Positions 1-8,470 of a DNA stretch of 45,375 nt are shown one piece after another. This stretch comes from Nitrospirota bacterium. GTDB lineage: Bacteria; Nitrospirota; 9FT-COMBO-42-15; HDB-SIOI813. The DNA lies in the NCBI GenBank assembly GCA_016212215.1, contig JACRGV010000139.1, positions 1 to 45,375 of the forward strand, written 5' to 3'. The notes under the pieces were generated by a model. It worked only from the letters and a program-made list of their open reading frames with translations, made no database searches and had not been told where the DNA came from. The stretch's first letter is position 1. Every line of letters begins with the position of its first letter. A program made the position numbers and the translations under genes.

Positions 1-242
1 CCCCCCCAAGCCCCCCCTTGTTAAGGGGGGGAAAGTTCCTTTGGTGCTCAATGGCCAACGGCAATCCCCCCCTTTGTTCAAGGGGGGGCATGGGGGGGTT
101 ATTTTCGGATGAACCGTCATGAGCGGGGCGCTCACAAAGGGCCATGAAAATCAGCGGGACAAGAAAGTCCCGCCTATCCTCGTAGATATGGATAGGCGGG
201 GTTTTCCAACCCCGCCGGAGGTTATTTTCGGATGAACCGCAA
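1..242. repeat. Composite palindromic repeat (poly-C core + head + sulfur-free 'GCGGGAC' core)
   Basis: The 290 bases before the first gene are mostly repeat. Positions 1-98 are a poly-C/poly-G double hairpin (core c), cut by the window edge. Positions 99-160 hold the conserved head module with a GAGCG/CGCTC stem at 121-133. Positions 160-220 hold core a, whose arms GCGGGAC/GTCCCGC and GGCGGGG/CCCCGCC pair. The element ends at about 242 with GGAG (217-220) and an ATG (232-234), so it carries a portable start-site look-alike. 243-290 is AT-rich unique sequence with the ribosome site of the first gene. The reverse complement of 1-150 recurs at 45200-45331. Confidence 0.9.
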
Positions 243-290
243 ATTATAGCGTTTTGATAAACTTATTATTGAAAAAAGGAGGATTGAAAA

Positions 291-596
291 ATGGAATGTA
301 CAATCAGAGAGAACAACGGCAAGGCATTAGTTGAAGTACATGGAGACCTGGATAATGATGATGCTGCAAGGAAATTCAGGGAGACCATGTATGAGGTACT
401 GACCTCAGGGAAAAAAGAGGCGATCATTGACATGAATGCAGTAGAAAGCATCAACAGCCACGGTATTGGAAAACTGCTTTTATTTTACAAAAAGTTCAAA
501 GACATCGGCGGTGATCTCAGGATAACCTCTACCCACGGGCATGTAAAAGAGGTATTTGAGACATTGATGCTGGATAGGTTGTTTAAGATTGAATAG
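291..596 (+). CDS. STAS-domain protein (anti-sigma-factor antagonist type)
   Basis: 101 residues, essentially one STAS domain. The stretch DMNAVESINSHGIGKLL aligns with the phosphorylation loop of SpoIIAA-type antagonists; the phosphorylatable Ser appears kept (Ser56) while the preceding Asp is Asn. The start is supported by AAAGGAGG seven bases upstream of the ATG. It sits 11 bases ahead of a receiver gene and at the head of a chemotaxis operon, so a role as a small phospho-switch partner of the kinase/receiver genes is likelier than sigma-factor control, since no anti-sigma kinase is visible nearby. Family is clear; partner is inferred. Confidence 0.85.
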   Translation: MECTIRENNGKALVEVHGDLDNDDAARKFRETMYEVLTSGKKEAIIDMNAVESINSHGIGKLLLFYKKFKDIGGDLRITSTHGHVKEVFETLMLDRLFKIE

Positions 597-607
597 GAGG
601 TTAATTA

Positions 608-973
608 ATGGCAAAAAGCATTCTCGCGGTTGATGACTCAGTAACTATGCGGCAGACAATAGCAACAACCCTTGAAAAAGAGGGTTATAACGTAGTACTT
701 GCAAATGACGGCAAGGATGCCGTGTCAAAATTAAACGGCAGCAGGTTTAACCTGATTATCACAGATATTAATATGCCGAATATGGATGGGATCAGCCTGA
801 TTAAAGAGATAAAGAAACAGGCATCACACAAATTCACACCAATAATAGTTTTAACTACAGAATCACAGCCTGAGAAAAAGGAAGAAGGGAAATCCGCCGG
901 GGCAACCGGCTGGATCATAAAACCGTTTAAACCAGAACAATTAATTGCTGTGGTGAAGAAGGTATGCCCGTAA
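608..973 (+). CDS. CheY-like single-domain response regulator
   Basis: 121 residues, a stand-alone receiver with no output domain. Seen: acidic pair in AVDDSVTMRQ, phospho-acceptor Asp in LIITDINMPNMDG, Thr in VLTTES and Lys in IIKPFKPEQL. An AGGAGG motif lies seven bases before the ATG. It lies between the STAS gene and cheA, the place expected for a regulator phosphorylated by that CheA. Whether it reaches the flagellar switch or acts as a phosphate sink cannot be read from sequence; a second, more classical CheY is at 19415-19798. Confidence 0.92.
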   Translation: MAKSILAVDDSVTMRQTIATTLEKEGYNVVLANDGKDAVSKLNGSRFNLIITDINMPNMDGISLIKEIKKQASHKFTPIIVLTTESQPEKKEEGKSAGATGWIIKPFKPEQLIAVVKKVCP

Positions 974-1130
974 AGACAGTGGATAGTGAATGGTGAATAG
1001 TTAATAGAATTTAGGAACAAGACACATAAGACCCCCTCACCCGCCAGGGGAGAGGGTGCTAAGTTTATTCCCTCCCCTTCAAGGGGAGGGTTAGGGTGGG
1101 GATGGGGTTGTTTTCGAGGAAAGATTCAGG
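974..1130. repeat. Heptanucleotide run plus core-b double hairpin
   Basis: Directly after the receiver gene, 976-1008 is an imperfect 7-base tandem run of the tgaatgg/tgaatag type. Positions 1027-1113 are core b: CCCTCACC arm, an inner CCCTCCCC-TTCAA-GGGGAGGG hairpin (1070-1091) and the closing GGGTGGGGATGGGG arm. The remaining bases up to 1139 carry the AGGAAAGG ribosome site of cheA. Confidence 0.85.
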
Positions 1131-1139
1131 AAAGGCACT

Positions 1140-3857
1140 ATGGAAGATATTGAAAAATTAAAAGAGACTTTTTATTCAGAGGCGGATGACATATTAAGCA
1201 ATCTGGATGAACTCCTGCTCCAGCTTGAACACAACCCCGGTGATAAAGAGACGCTGGATGCCATCTTCAGGAGTATGCACACACTGAAGGGGACATCCAG
1301 TATATTTGAATTCCACTCTATTGAGAAACTTGCACACGCATGTGAAGACCTTCTTGATCTCATGAGGAAGGAGGAGGTTGGTGAGGTAACATCTGAAAAG
1401 ATGATAGATACACTTTTCACAGGTTCTGACCAAATAAAAGAGATTATCACTAATATCCAGAACGGCAGTGAACAGAATAATGTTAATTATGAAAATACAG
1501 TAAACGAAATACGGGCATTACTTCCGAAAAAAGAACATATTGAAGTAGTCCAGAAAAAGGCATCTGATGAGGGGATGAACCGGGCGTTTATCAGGACATT
1601 GGGGAAAGATGAACGAAGCACCATCATTAACCAAATAAGAGAAGGCAGGCAGGTATATCAGATTTCTATCGCACTTAGTAAATATTGTTTCTATAAAGGT
1701 ATGGACCCGCTTGTGCTCCTGAAAAACCTGACGTTCGGCGGTGAGGTGCTGTTAGTCAGGTGTACAACTGAACACATCCCATCCCTTGAAGAAATTAATC
1801 CTTATATGCTCTATCTTGATGATATCTGGATGGTATTCTCTACTACGGAAACCATAGATTTTTTGAATGATATATTCGAGTTCGCACTTGCAATAGGTGA
1901 TATAACAGTACATTTATTAACAGAAGAAGAATTGACCTCTGTAACCCCTATAGAATCTAAAAGCCCCGCAAATAAAGAAGATGAATGGGGCATGTCAGAC
2001 GATAGCAGAGAAGTTGAATCCGGCCTGCATGAAACTGTGACATCCTCCATTGGGCTAAAGAATATATTCCTTGAATTCATGGAAGAGTCTAATTCGTATA
2101 TCGAAGACATTGAATCTTCCATTTTAAAATTAGAAAAGGATAAGACAAACCTTATAATTGTTAATGACATATTCAGACCATTCCATACTATAAAAGGAAA
2201 TTGCGGGTACCTCGGATTTAAGGAGCTGGGCCATTTATGCCATTCTGTTGAGACACTCCTCGATAATATTAGAAACAGTACCATTGCCGTCAATCAGATA
2301 ATCATTGATACCTTACTTGAAACAGTGGATGCGGTTAAAAAGCTCCGTCTAAACCTGCCGCAAGGTATATCTGCAAAATTTGGACTTACGGATATTGAAT
2401 TAAGCAAATATCCGGCACAGGAATCAATAAGCACAAAACCCTTATTGCACAGGATTAATTTCTTATCGAATCTTAATTCTGCCCAGCATATAAAAGAAAA
2501 CACCCCTAAACTCGGAGAAATCCTGCTTGCAACCGGGGACATTAGTGAAGAGCAGTTAAATAAGGCCCTGCGTCTTCAGGAAAGAAAACTTGGTGAGATA
2601 TTAGTTGATGAAGGTATTTTACCTGAAGATAAGGTAAAGAGTGCATTAGAGATACAGGAGCTCCAGAAGGCAGGCACAAAAGGTCCGGCAAATGCAATAA
2701 AGGTTGACATAGAGAAGGTAGACTGCCTTGTAAATCTGGTAGGTGAACTTGTAATAACCCAGACATTGATAAGCCAGAACTCTTCAATCACACAACTGTC
2801 AGGGCAGAGCGTCAGCAAAGACATTGCCCATCTTGGGAAGATTACCAGAGACATTCAGGACCATGTTATGTCAATGCGTATGATGCCTTTAAATCAGACC
2901 TTCCAGAAGATGATGAGGGTTGTAAGAGATACGGCAAAAAAGGCAGGTAAGAATGTAGAACTTATAATATCAGGGGAAGATACAGAATTAGATAAGACTG
3001 TGATAGAGGAGGTAAGCGATCCGCTTGTACACATATTGAGAAACTCTGTTGACCATGGAATAGAAACACCTGAAGCGAGAAAGAATAAAGGGAAACCTGA
3101 GAAGGGGACTGTGCATCTCAATGCATTCCACAGGGGCGGGAATATTGTTATAGAAATAAAGGATGATGGAAAGGGATTAAACAGGGAAAGGATAATTGAA
3201 AAGGCCATTGAGCGTGGTTTGATAAATGATCCTACGGATGTATCTGAACAGCAGATATACCAACTGATATTCTATCCCGGATTTTCAACAGCAGAGAAGG
3301 TCACGGACATTTCAGGAAGAGGTGTCGGGATGGATGTGGTACGGAAAAACATAGATAAACTCCGAGGCCGTATAGATATACAGAGCAAAGAAGACCAGGG
3401 GACAACCATCTCTATAACACTTCCGCTTACACTCGCAATTATAGACGGAATGGTTGTCCAGACCGGAATAGAAAGATATATAATCCCCACACTTTCTATA
3501 GAAGAATCATTAAGACCTAAAAAGGAAGAGATAATTACGGTTCAGGAAAAAGGTGAGTTGTGCAATCTCAGGGGGGCATTGTTACCGATATTGAGGCTTA
3601 ACAACCTTTACAATAAAAAAGATGACCATAAAAATCCATGCGATGCACTGCTGGTTGTTGTAGAGAATGATGGAATGCGTGCATGTATCCTGGTAGATGA
3701 GCTGATAGGACAACAGCAGGTCGTTATCAAGACTCTTGGTGACACATTCAAGAATGTAAGAGGCATTGCAGGAGGCGCCATTCTTGGTGACGGCAAGGTA
3801 GGGCTTATTTTGGATGTACGTGGGCTGATAGAAGCTTCTTTATATGCAAAACGATAA
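1140..3857 (+). CDS. cheA: CheA histidine kinase, two Hpt domains, with tandem MshEN-like motif
   Basis: 905 residues, longer than a typical CheA (about 650-700). Order: Hpt1 with His47 (HTLKGTSS); a ferredoxin-like/P2-like region at about 145-265; Hpt2 with His349 (HTIKGNCG); a tandem 24-residue motif at 457-480 and 483-506 (KLGEILLATG..., KLGEILVDEG...); dimerisation domain about 515-590; ATPase with N box HILRNSVDHG (631-640), DDGKG G1 box and GRGVGMDVV; C-terminal CheW-like domain about 770-905. It phosphorylates CheY and CheB, and couples to MCPs through CheW. It is followed by mcp, cheW, cheR and cheB. The tandem motif resembles the c-di-GMP-binding MshEN domain, with Lys for Arg and a 2-residue rather than 5-residue spacer. 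Confidence 0.95.
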   Translation: MEDIEKLKETFYSEADDILSNLDELLLQLEHNPGDKETLDAIFRSMHTLKGTSSIFEFHSIEKLAHACEDLLDLMRKEEVGEVTSEKMIDTLFTGSDQIKEIITNIQNGSEQNNVNYENTVNEIRALLPKKEHIEVVQKKASDEGMNRAFIRTLGKDERSTIINQIREGRQVYQISIALSKYCFYKGMDPLVLLKNLTFGGEVLLVRCTTEHIPSLEEINPYMLYLDDIWMVFSTTETIDFLNDIFEFALAIGDITVHLLTEEELTSVTPIESKSPANKEDEWGMSDDSREVESGLHETVTSSIGLKNIFLEFMEESNSYIEDIESSILKLEKDKTNLIIVNDIFRPFHTIKGNCGYLGFKELGHLCHSVETLLDNIRNSTIAVNQIIIDTLLETVDAVKKLRLNLPQGISAKFGLTDIELSKYPAQESISTKPLLHRINFLSNLNSAQHIKENTPKLGEILLATGDISEEQLNKALRLQERKLGEILVDEGILPEDKVKSALEIQELQKAGTKGPANAIKVDIEKVDCLVNLVGELVITQTLISQNSSITQLSGQSVSKDIAHLGKITRDIQDHVMSMRMMPLNQTFQKMMRVVRDTAKKAGKNVELIISGEDTELDKTVIEEVSDPLVHILRNSVDHGIETPEARKNKGKPEKGTVHLNAFHRGGNIVIEIKDDGKGLNRERIIEKAIERGLINDPTDVSEQQIYQLIFYPGFSTAEKVTDISGRGVGMDVVRKNIDKLRGRIDIQSKEDQGTTISITLPLTLAIIDGMVVQTGIERYIIPTLSIEESLRPKKEEIITVQEKGELCNLRGALLPILRLNNLYNKKDDHKNPCDALLVVVENDGMRACILVDELIGQQQVVIKTLGDTFKNVRGIAGGAILGDGKVGLILDVRGLIEASLYAKR

Positions 3858-3879
3858 TAACTAAGAGGAGGGTAAGAAG

Positions 3880-5526
3880 ATGCAGATGACAGTAGGAAAA
3901 AAACTCATATTAGGCTTTGGGAGTCTTGTACTCCTGATGGCCATCATAGGTATCGTAACAACTATTATGGTATCAAAGACTGGTAAAATCACCGAGGAAA
4001 CCCTGGACGTACGTTACCCAACTGTACTCAACTCATCCGAAGTCTTAACTCATTTGGAAGGATCATTGGCCGGATTGAGGGGATACCTGTTAACAGGAAA
4101 TCCTCAATTCAAGGAAGACAGGGGAACTGCTGTTAAAGAGATGACAAACCATTTGAAAAAACTTGATACATTCTCACTAAACTGGACTGTCCAGGCGAAT
4201 AAAGACAGACTAAACAAGATAAAAGACATGACAGAAGATTTTATTACAATCCAGAAAGAGGTAGAGACAATTGCACATACAGACGCCGGAAACAGGCTTG
4301 TTGATAATAATGGGAAAAATATGAAATATGATGTATTTTTACTGGCAACCAAGGCTGCACCGCTTGCAAAGCAGATACGTGAAAACCTGAATGAGATGAT
4401 TGATAACCAGCAGACACTTATGGAGCAGGATAAGAAGGCTACCCTTGCCCTATCTAATAAAACCGAATTCCTCGCAATTCTATTTTCAATAATTGGTATA
4501 GTAGTCGGTTGTGCAAGCGCACTCTTGTTATATAAGAACATCAGGAGGCTGCTCTCAACCACTGTTAATGACCTTACTGACACTGCTAACCAGATGTCAT
4601 CTGCATCTTCTCAGGTCTCCTCCTCCAGTCAGTCGGTTGCTCAGGGTGCAACAGAACAGGCGTCATCACTGCAGGAGACCTCAGCTACACTTGAGGAATT
4701 GGCCTCTATGTCAAGACAGAATGCTGATAATGCAAAACAGGCCAATCAGCTTGCGCAGGAGACCAGAAGCTCTGCTAATGAAGGTGCAAAGTCAATGACA
4801 GAATTAGAAGGGGCAATGTCTGCCATTAATGATAGTTCAGACAAGATCTCAAAGATTATAAAGGTTATTGAAGAGATCGCATTCCAGACAAATCTGCTCG
4901 CACTAAATGCTGCAGTAGAGGCGGCAAGGGCCGGTGAGCATGGAAAAGGATTTGCTGTGGTTGCAGAAGAGGTCAGGAACCTTGCACAGAGGAGTGCATC
5001 TGCGGCAAAAGATACCGCATCTCTTATTGAAGAAAGCGTAGACAAGATAACTAACGGGACAGAGATTACAAAAAAGGTAAGCGACTCTCTCAATAATATT
5101 GTTACCAATGTAAAGAGGGTAACAGACCTTGTGGCAGAGATTGCAGCAGCGAGCCAGGAACAGGCTGAAGGTGTTAATCAGATGAATACTGCCGTTAACC
5201 AGATGGACCAGGTTACACAGCAGAATGCAAGTTCAGCAGAACAGTCTGCTGCTGCAAGCGAAGAGTTGTCGGCACAGGCAGAGAGCCTGACAAAGATAGT
5301 GGATGACCTATCTCAAATAGTTGGGGTATCAGATGAGGGGACAACCCATAAATATAAAGGATTAACCCAATCATTTACAAAGAAAAAACAGCATGAAAAA
5401 CATGCCTTTGCAGGCACATCATCACGGAGTGAACATTCTCAGCATAAATCTGCAAAAAAGGCATTACATGATAACACTCAAACAGATACTATCCCAATGG
5501 ATGACGAATCATTCAAGGGATTTTAA
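3880..5526 (+). CDS. mcp: Methyl-accepting chemotaxis protein, apparently without HAMP
   Basis: 548 residues. Seen: N-terminal membrane segment (about 9-31), a periplasmic helical segment of about 150 residues of four-helix-bundle type, second membrane segment near 195-217 ([20 protein letters not shown]), then directly a coiled-coil signalling domain with the hairpin tip [23 protein letters not shown] do not see a HAMP domain between the second membrane segment and the signalling helices. The tail after about residue 485 is Lys/His/Ser-rich and ends ESFKGF; no NWETF-like CheR tether is present. Gene follows cheA by 22 bases with a GAGGAGGG ribosome site. Confidence 0.95.
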   Translation: MQMTVGKKLILGFGSLVLLMAIIGIVTTIMVSKTGKITEETLDVRYPTVLNSSEVLTHLEGSLAGLRGYLLTGNPQFKEDRGTAVKEMTNHLKKLDTFSLNWTVQANKDRLNKIKDMTEDFITIQKEVETIAHTDAGNRLVDNNGKNMKYDVFLLATKAAPLAKQIRENLNEMIDNQQTLMEQDKKATLALSNKTEFLAILFSIIGIVVGCASALLLYKNIRRLLSTTVNDLTDTANQMSSASSQVSSSSQSVAQGATEQASSLQETSATLEELASMSRQNADNAKQANQLAQETRSSANEGAKSMTELEGAMSAINDSSDKISKIIKVIEEIAFQTNLLALNAAVEAARAGEHGKGFAVVAEEVRNLAQRSASAAKDTASLIEESVDKITNGTEITKKVSDSLNNIVTNVKRVTDLVAEIAAASQEQAEGVNQMNTAVNQMDQVTQQNASSAEQSAAASEELSAQAESLTKIVDDLSQIVGVSDEGTTHKYKGLTQSFTKKKQHEKHAFAGTSSRSEHSQHKSAKKALHDNTQTDTIPMDDESFKGF

Positions 5527-5541
5527 TAAGGGGGATAATAC

Positions 5542-6030
5542 ATGGATACTGCATTAGAAAAGACCAACAGCTCAGATGTCTCAGCCCTTGAAGGAAAGTA
5601 TCTGACATTTGTGTTGAATCATGAAGAGTACGGGCTGGAGATACTGAGGGTTCGGGAAATAATCGGACTCATGGATATAACACCGGTCCCGCAGGTACCA
5701 CATTTTATAAAGGGTATTATAAACCTGAGGGGAAAGGTTATTCCTGTAGTTGATTTAAGGCTTAAATTCGGGATGCCTGAGATAGAGTATACAAAAGAGA
5801 CTTGCACCATAGTTGTTGACATAGAGAATCGCTTAATGGGCATTGTTGTTGACACTGTCTCAGAGGTACTTGATATAACTGCTAAAGATATAGAACCAAC
5901 CCCTTCCCTCGGAAGCACAATTAAAACAGACTTTATACTCGGAATGGGTAAGGTTAAAGGGAAAGTAAAGATACTGCTTGATATAGATAAGGTGCTTACA
6001 CTTGATGAGTTGGGTGTGGTGAATACTTAA
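5542..6030 (+). CDS. cheW: Chemotaxis coupling protein CheW
   Basis: 162 residues, a single CheW beta-barrel domain. Typical motifs: YLTFVLNHEEYGLEILRV, PQVPHFIKGIINLRGKVIPV, and LDIDKVLTLDEL at the end. It bridges MCPs and the CheA of the same operon. The gene starts 15 bases after mcp with a GGGGG/GGGAT-type ribosome site and is the last gene before a 236-base repeat-filled gap that precedes cheR. Confidence 0.95.
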   Translation: MDTALEKTNSSDVSALEGKYLTFVLNHEEYGLEILRVREIIGLMDITPVPQVPHFIKGIINLRGKVIPVVDLRLKFGMPEIEYTKETCTIVVDIENRLMGIVVDTVSEVLDITAKDIEPTPSLGSTIKTDFILGMGKVKGKVKILLDIDKVLTLDELGVVNT

Positions 6031-6263
6031 TAGTAAGCAGTAAACAGTAAGCAATGAGCAGTAAAAGGCAGGTATAAATCTGCTACCTGCTTACAGCTCA
6101 CTGCTAACTGGAGATTATTTTCAAATGAACCGGCATGAGCATTCGGTTCACAAAGGGCAATGAAAACCCCACCCTCACCCGGACCCTCTCCCTGAGGGAG
6201 AGGGAGCTATGTTGATTCCCTCCCCTTCAAGGGGAGGGGTAGGGTGGGGATGGGGTTGATTCT
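6031..6263. repeat. Heptanucleotide array + head hairpin + core-b double hairpin
   Basis: This gap has three parts. 6030-6110 is an imperfect heptamer array (agtaagc, agtaaac, agtgagc types) on both strands around tctgctacctgctta. 6110-6165 is the head module, with a GAGC/GTTC stem that needs one G-T wobble (6137-6149). 6165-6258 is core b with inner hairpins CTCTCCC-TGA-GGGAGAG and CCCTCCCC-TTCAA-GGGGAGGG enclosed by CCCCACCCT/AGGGTGGGG. The element ends immediately before the cheR start codon. Confidence 0.88.
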
Positions 6264-6266
6264 CAC

Positions 6267-7163
6267 ATGAAAACATTTGATCAAATAATTAAACCTGCAA
6301 TATCAAATTTTGAATGTTTCTCTGATCATATAGAAATATCTGATCAGGAATTCGAGATGTTCAGGGGCTTTATCTACTCTAACGCCGGAATCAACCTGAA
6401 TTCTACAAAGAAAAACCTTTTGCAGACACGCCTGATTAAACGATTGAAACAAACTGAATGTGAGTCTTTCTCCCAGTATTTTAGATTGATCAAGAATGAC
6501 TCTACCGGTGAAGAGCTGATTGCAATGCTTAATGCAATCTCAACAAATCTTACTAGGTTCTTCAGAGAGGAAGAACATTTTAAATTCCTTAAACAGACAG
6601 TACTCCCTGCCATTATAGCAAACAAACGGAAAAAAGATGATCGCCGGATAAGGATATGGAGCGCGGCATGCTCCTCAGGCGAAGAGCCATACACACTTGG
6701 GCTTACCCTCCTTCCACTAATTGAAAATCCCCTTGGATGGGACATTAAGATACTTGCAACTGACATATCAACAGATATCCTGAAGAAGGCTTCTGAGGGC
6801 ATATACGAGGAAGAAAAAGTAAGTGATATCCCGAAAAACCTGCTTGAAACTTTTTTTACTAAAGAAAAGATTGAAAATAAAACCTGTTATTATGTGAAAC
6901 CGTTGCTCCATAATATTATAACCTTCCGCAGATTAAACCTGATCCAGGATAATTATCCATTTAAGGGAAAATTTGATTTTATATTCTGCAGAAATGTAAT
7001 GATATATTTTGACAAAAAGACACAAGAAGGAATCGTTAATAAGTTTTACAATTATCTTGAAGACGGCGGCTACCTGTTTATCGGTCACTCTGAAAGCCTG
7101 AATGGGGTTAAATCTCCTTTTAAATATATAAAGCCTGCTGTTTATAAAAAAGGAGGAGAGTAA
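6267..7163 (+). CDS. cheR: Chemotaxis protein methyltransferase CheR
   Basis: 298 residues. It methylates glutamates on MCPs using S-adenosylmethionine. Seen: N-terminal helical domain (about 20-90), NLTRFFREEEHF, the SAM-binding stretch RIWSAACSSGEEPY, and FCRNVMIYFDKKTQ near the end. There is no TPR extension. The ATG lies only a few bases from the end of a palindromic repeat and has no clear ribosome site, so the repeat end seems to form its leader. Two bases separate it from cheB, implying coupling. Confidence 0.94.
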   Translation: MKTFDQIIKPAISNFECFSDHIEISDQEFEMFRGFIYSNAGINLNSTKKNLLQTRLIKRLKQTECESFSQYFRLIKNDSTGEELIAMLNAISTNLTRFFREEEHFKFLKQTVLPAIIANKRKKDDRRIRIWSAACSSGEEPYTLGLTLLPLIENPLGWDIKILATDISTDILKKASEGIYEEEKVSDIPKNLLETFFTKEKIENKTCYYVKPLLHNIITFRRLNLIQDNYPFKGKFDFIFCRNVMIYFDKKTQEGIVNKFYNYLEDGGYLFIGHSESLNGVKSPFKYIKPAVYKKGGE

Positions 7164-7165
7164 GT

Positions 7166-8257
7166 ATGTTAACCGGTATGAATTCAGTCAGAAAGATTAA
7201 GGTGTTGGTGGTTGATGACTCTGCTGTTGCGAGAAATATTCTTGTAAACGGGTTACGTCAGTTTCCATTTATAGATGTAGTAGGTTCAGCCCCTGACCCG
7301 TATGTTGCAAAGGACAAGATTATACAATTGCTGCCGGATGTATTAACCCTTGATGTAGAGATGCCGAGGATGGACGGGCTTACCTTTCTAAAAAAGATTA
7401 TGGAACACCGCCCCATGCCTGTGGTAATGGTAAGCTCTCTTACCAAACGCGGCGGAGATTTAACTATAAGCTGTCTTGAGTCAGGGGCGATTGACTTTAT
7501 CACCAAACCTGAGATTGACGTCTCTGATGGGATTGAAAAGATGGTAAGCACTCTTGCTGAAAAGATAAAATTTGCATCAAAGGTCAAAGTAAAAAAGGTT
7601 GGGGCATCTGAAAATAAAATGGGTCAGGTAAAACCTGTTGTCTCTTGTGCAATGATTGAGACGACAAATAAGATTATTGCTATCGGGGCATCAACCGGCG
7701 GCACAGAGGCAATAAAGCATGTCCTTGAAAGAATGCCTGCTGATTCACCAGGGATTGTAATTACACAACACATGCCGGAAAAATTTACAAAATCCTTTGC
7801 AGAAAGGTTAAACAGACTCTGCCATATTGAGGTTAGGGAGGCTGTACATGGTGACAGCGTGATCCCAGGTCTTGCACTTATTGCCCCTGGAAACTTTCAC
7901 ATGCAGTTAAAAAGAAGCGGGGCAAGATATTTCATAGAGACACAACAATCCCCGCAGGTAAACGGCCACCGTCCTTCAGTTGATGTTATGTTTGAATCAG
8001 TAGCCAAATATGCCGGCAGTAATGCTGTCGGTGTTATCCTTACAGGAATGGGTGCTGACGGTGCAAAAGGCCTGCTGGCAATGAGAGAAAACGGTGCAAG
8101 AACCATTGCACAGGATGAGGAAACAAGTGTGGTATTTGGTATGCCTAAGGAAGCAATACTTCTTAATGCCGCTGAAAGCATCTCCCCAATTCAGAACATT
8201 GCAGATGAAATATTTAAACTGCTTAGTAAAGGGATTCCGGTGGCTGTGGGGGCATAG
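7166..8257 (+). CDS. cheB: Chemotaxis methylesterase/deamidase CheB
   Basis: 363 residues: receiver (about 8-125; VVDDSAVAR, phospho-Asp in LTLDVEMPRMDG, KPEIDV) followed by the methylesterase domain (about 168-355). Catalytic triad motifs are visible: Ser in IGASTGGTEA, His in TQHMPEKFTKSFAERL, Asp in ILTGMGADGAKG. It removes methyl groups from MCPs when phosphorylated by CheA. AAAGGAGGAG 7-10 bases ahead supports the ATG at 7166; an in-frame ATG at 7178 is an alternative. Last gene before the core-d repeat. Confidence 0.95.
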   Translation: MLTGMNSVRKIKVLVVDDSAVARNILVNGLRQFPFIDVVGSAPDPYVAKDKIIQLLPDVLTLDVEMPRMDGLTFLKKIMEHRPMPVVMVSSLTKRGGDLTISCLESGAIDFITKPEIDVSDGIEKMVSTLAEKIKFASKVKVKKVGASENKMGQVKPVVSCAMIETTNKIIAIGASTGGTEAIKHVLERMPADSPGIVITQHMPEKFTKSFAERLNRLCHIEVREAVHGDSVIPGLALIAPGNFHMQLKRSGARYFIETQQSPQVNGHRPSVDVMFESVAKYAGSNAVGVILTGMGADGAKGLLAMRENGARTIAQDEETSVVFGMPKEAILLNAAESISPIQNIADEIFKLLSKGIPVAVGA

Positions 8258-8470
8258 TATGGCCTATCATGAGCCTCCAGCACTCAAAGGATGATGAAAA
8301 TAAGGCCCCCTCACCGTGCCCCCCTCCTGCCTCCCCCCGCAAAGGAGGGGGGAGGAATTTGGTAGGAATTTAATTGCAGCTCTCCCGCCGGGGGAGAGGG
8401 AGGCAAACGTTTATTCCCCCTCCCTTGACGGGAGGGGGTTAGTGGGAGGGTGAGCTATGGAGATTGTTGG
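8258..8470. repeat. Core-d palindromic repeat, plus orientation
   Basis: A degenerate head module (8265-8300) is followed by core d: CCTCCCCCCGC-AAAG-GAGGGGGGAGG, CTCTCCCGCCGGGGGAGAG and CCCCCTCCC-TTGACG-GGAGGGGG hairpins, closing with tgagctatggagatt just before the next start codon. Its close reverse complement lies at 14640-14805, so the two copies bracket 8.47-14.63 kb as an inverted pair. Confidence 0.88.

Noticed and set aside
1-98. Poly-C runs as sequencing or assembly error
   Set aside because: The same runs with the same spacers recur at 11700 and 45230, so they are a real repeat, though exact run lengths may be uncertain.
241-290. Sigma-28 promoter before the STAS gene
   Set aside because: The AT-rich stretch has no convincing TAAA-N15-GCCGATAA pair.
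8450-8470. GTG start at 8450 for the second cheA
   Set aside because: It adds seven residues from the repeat; the ATG at 8471 has GGAG at proper spacing and the usual CheA opening.
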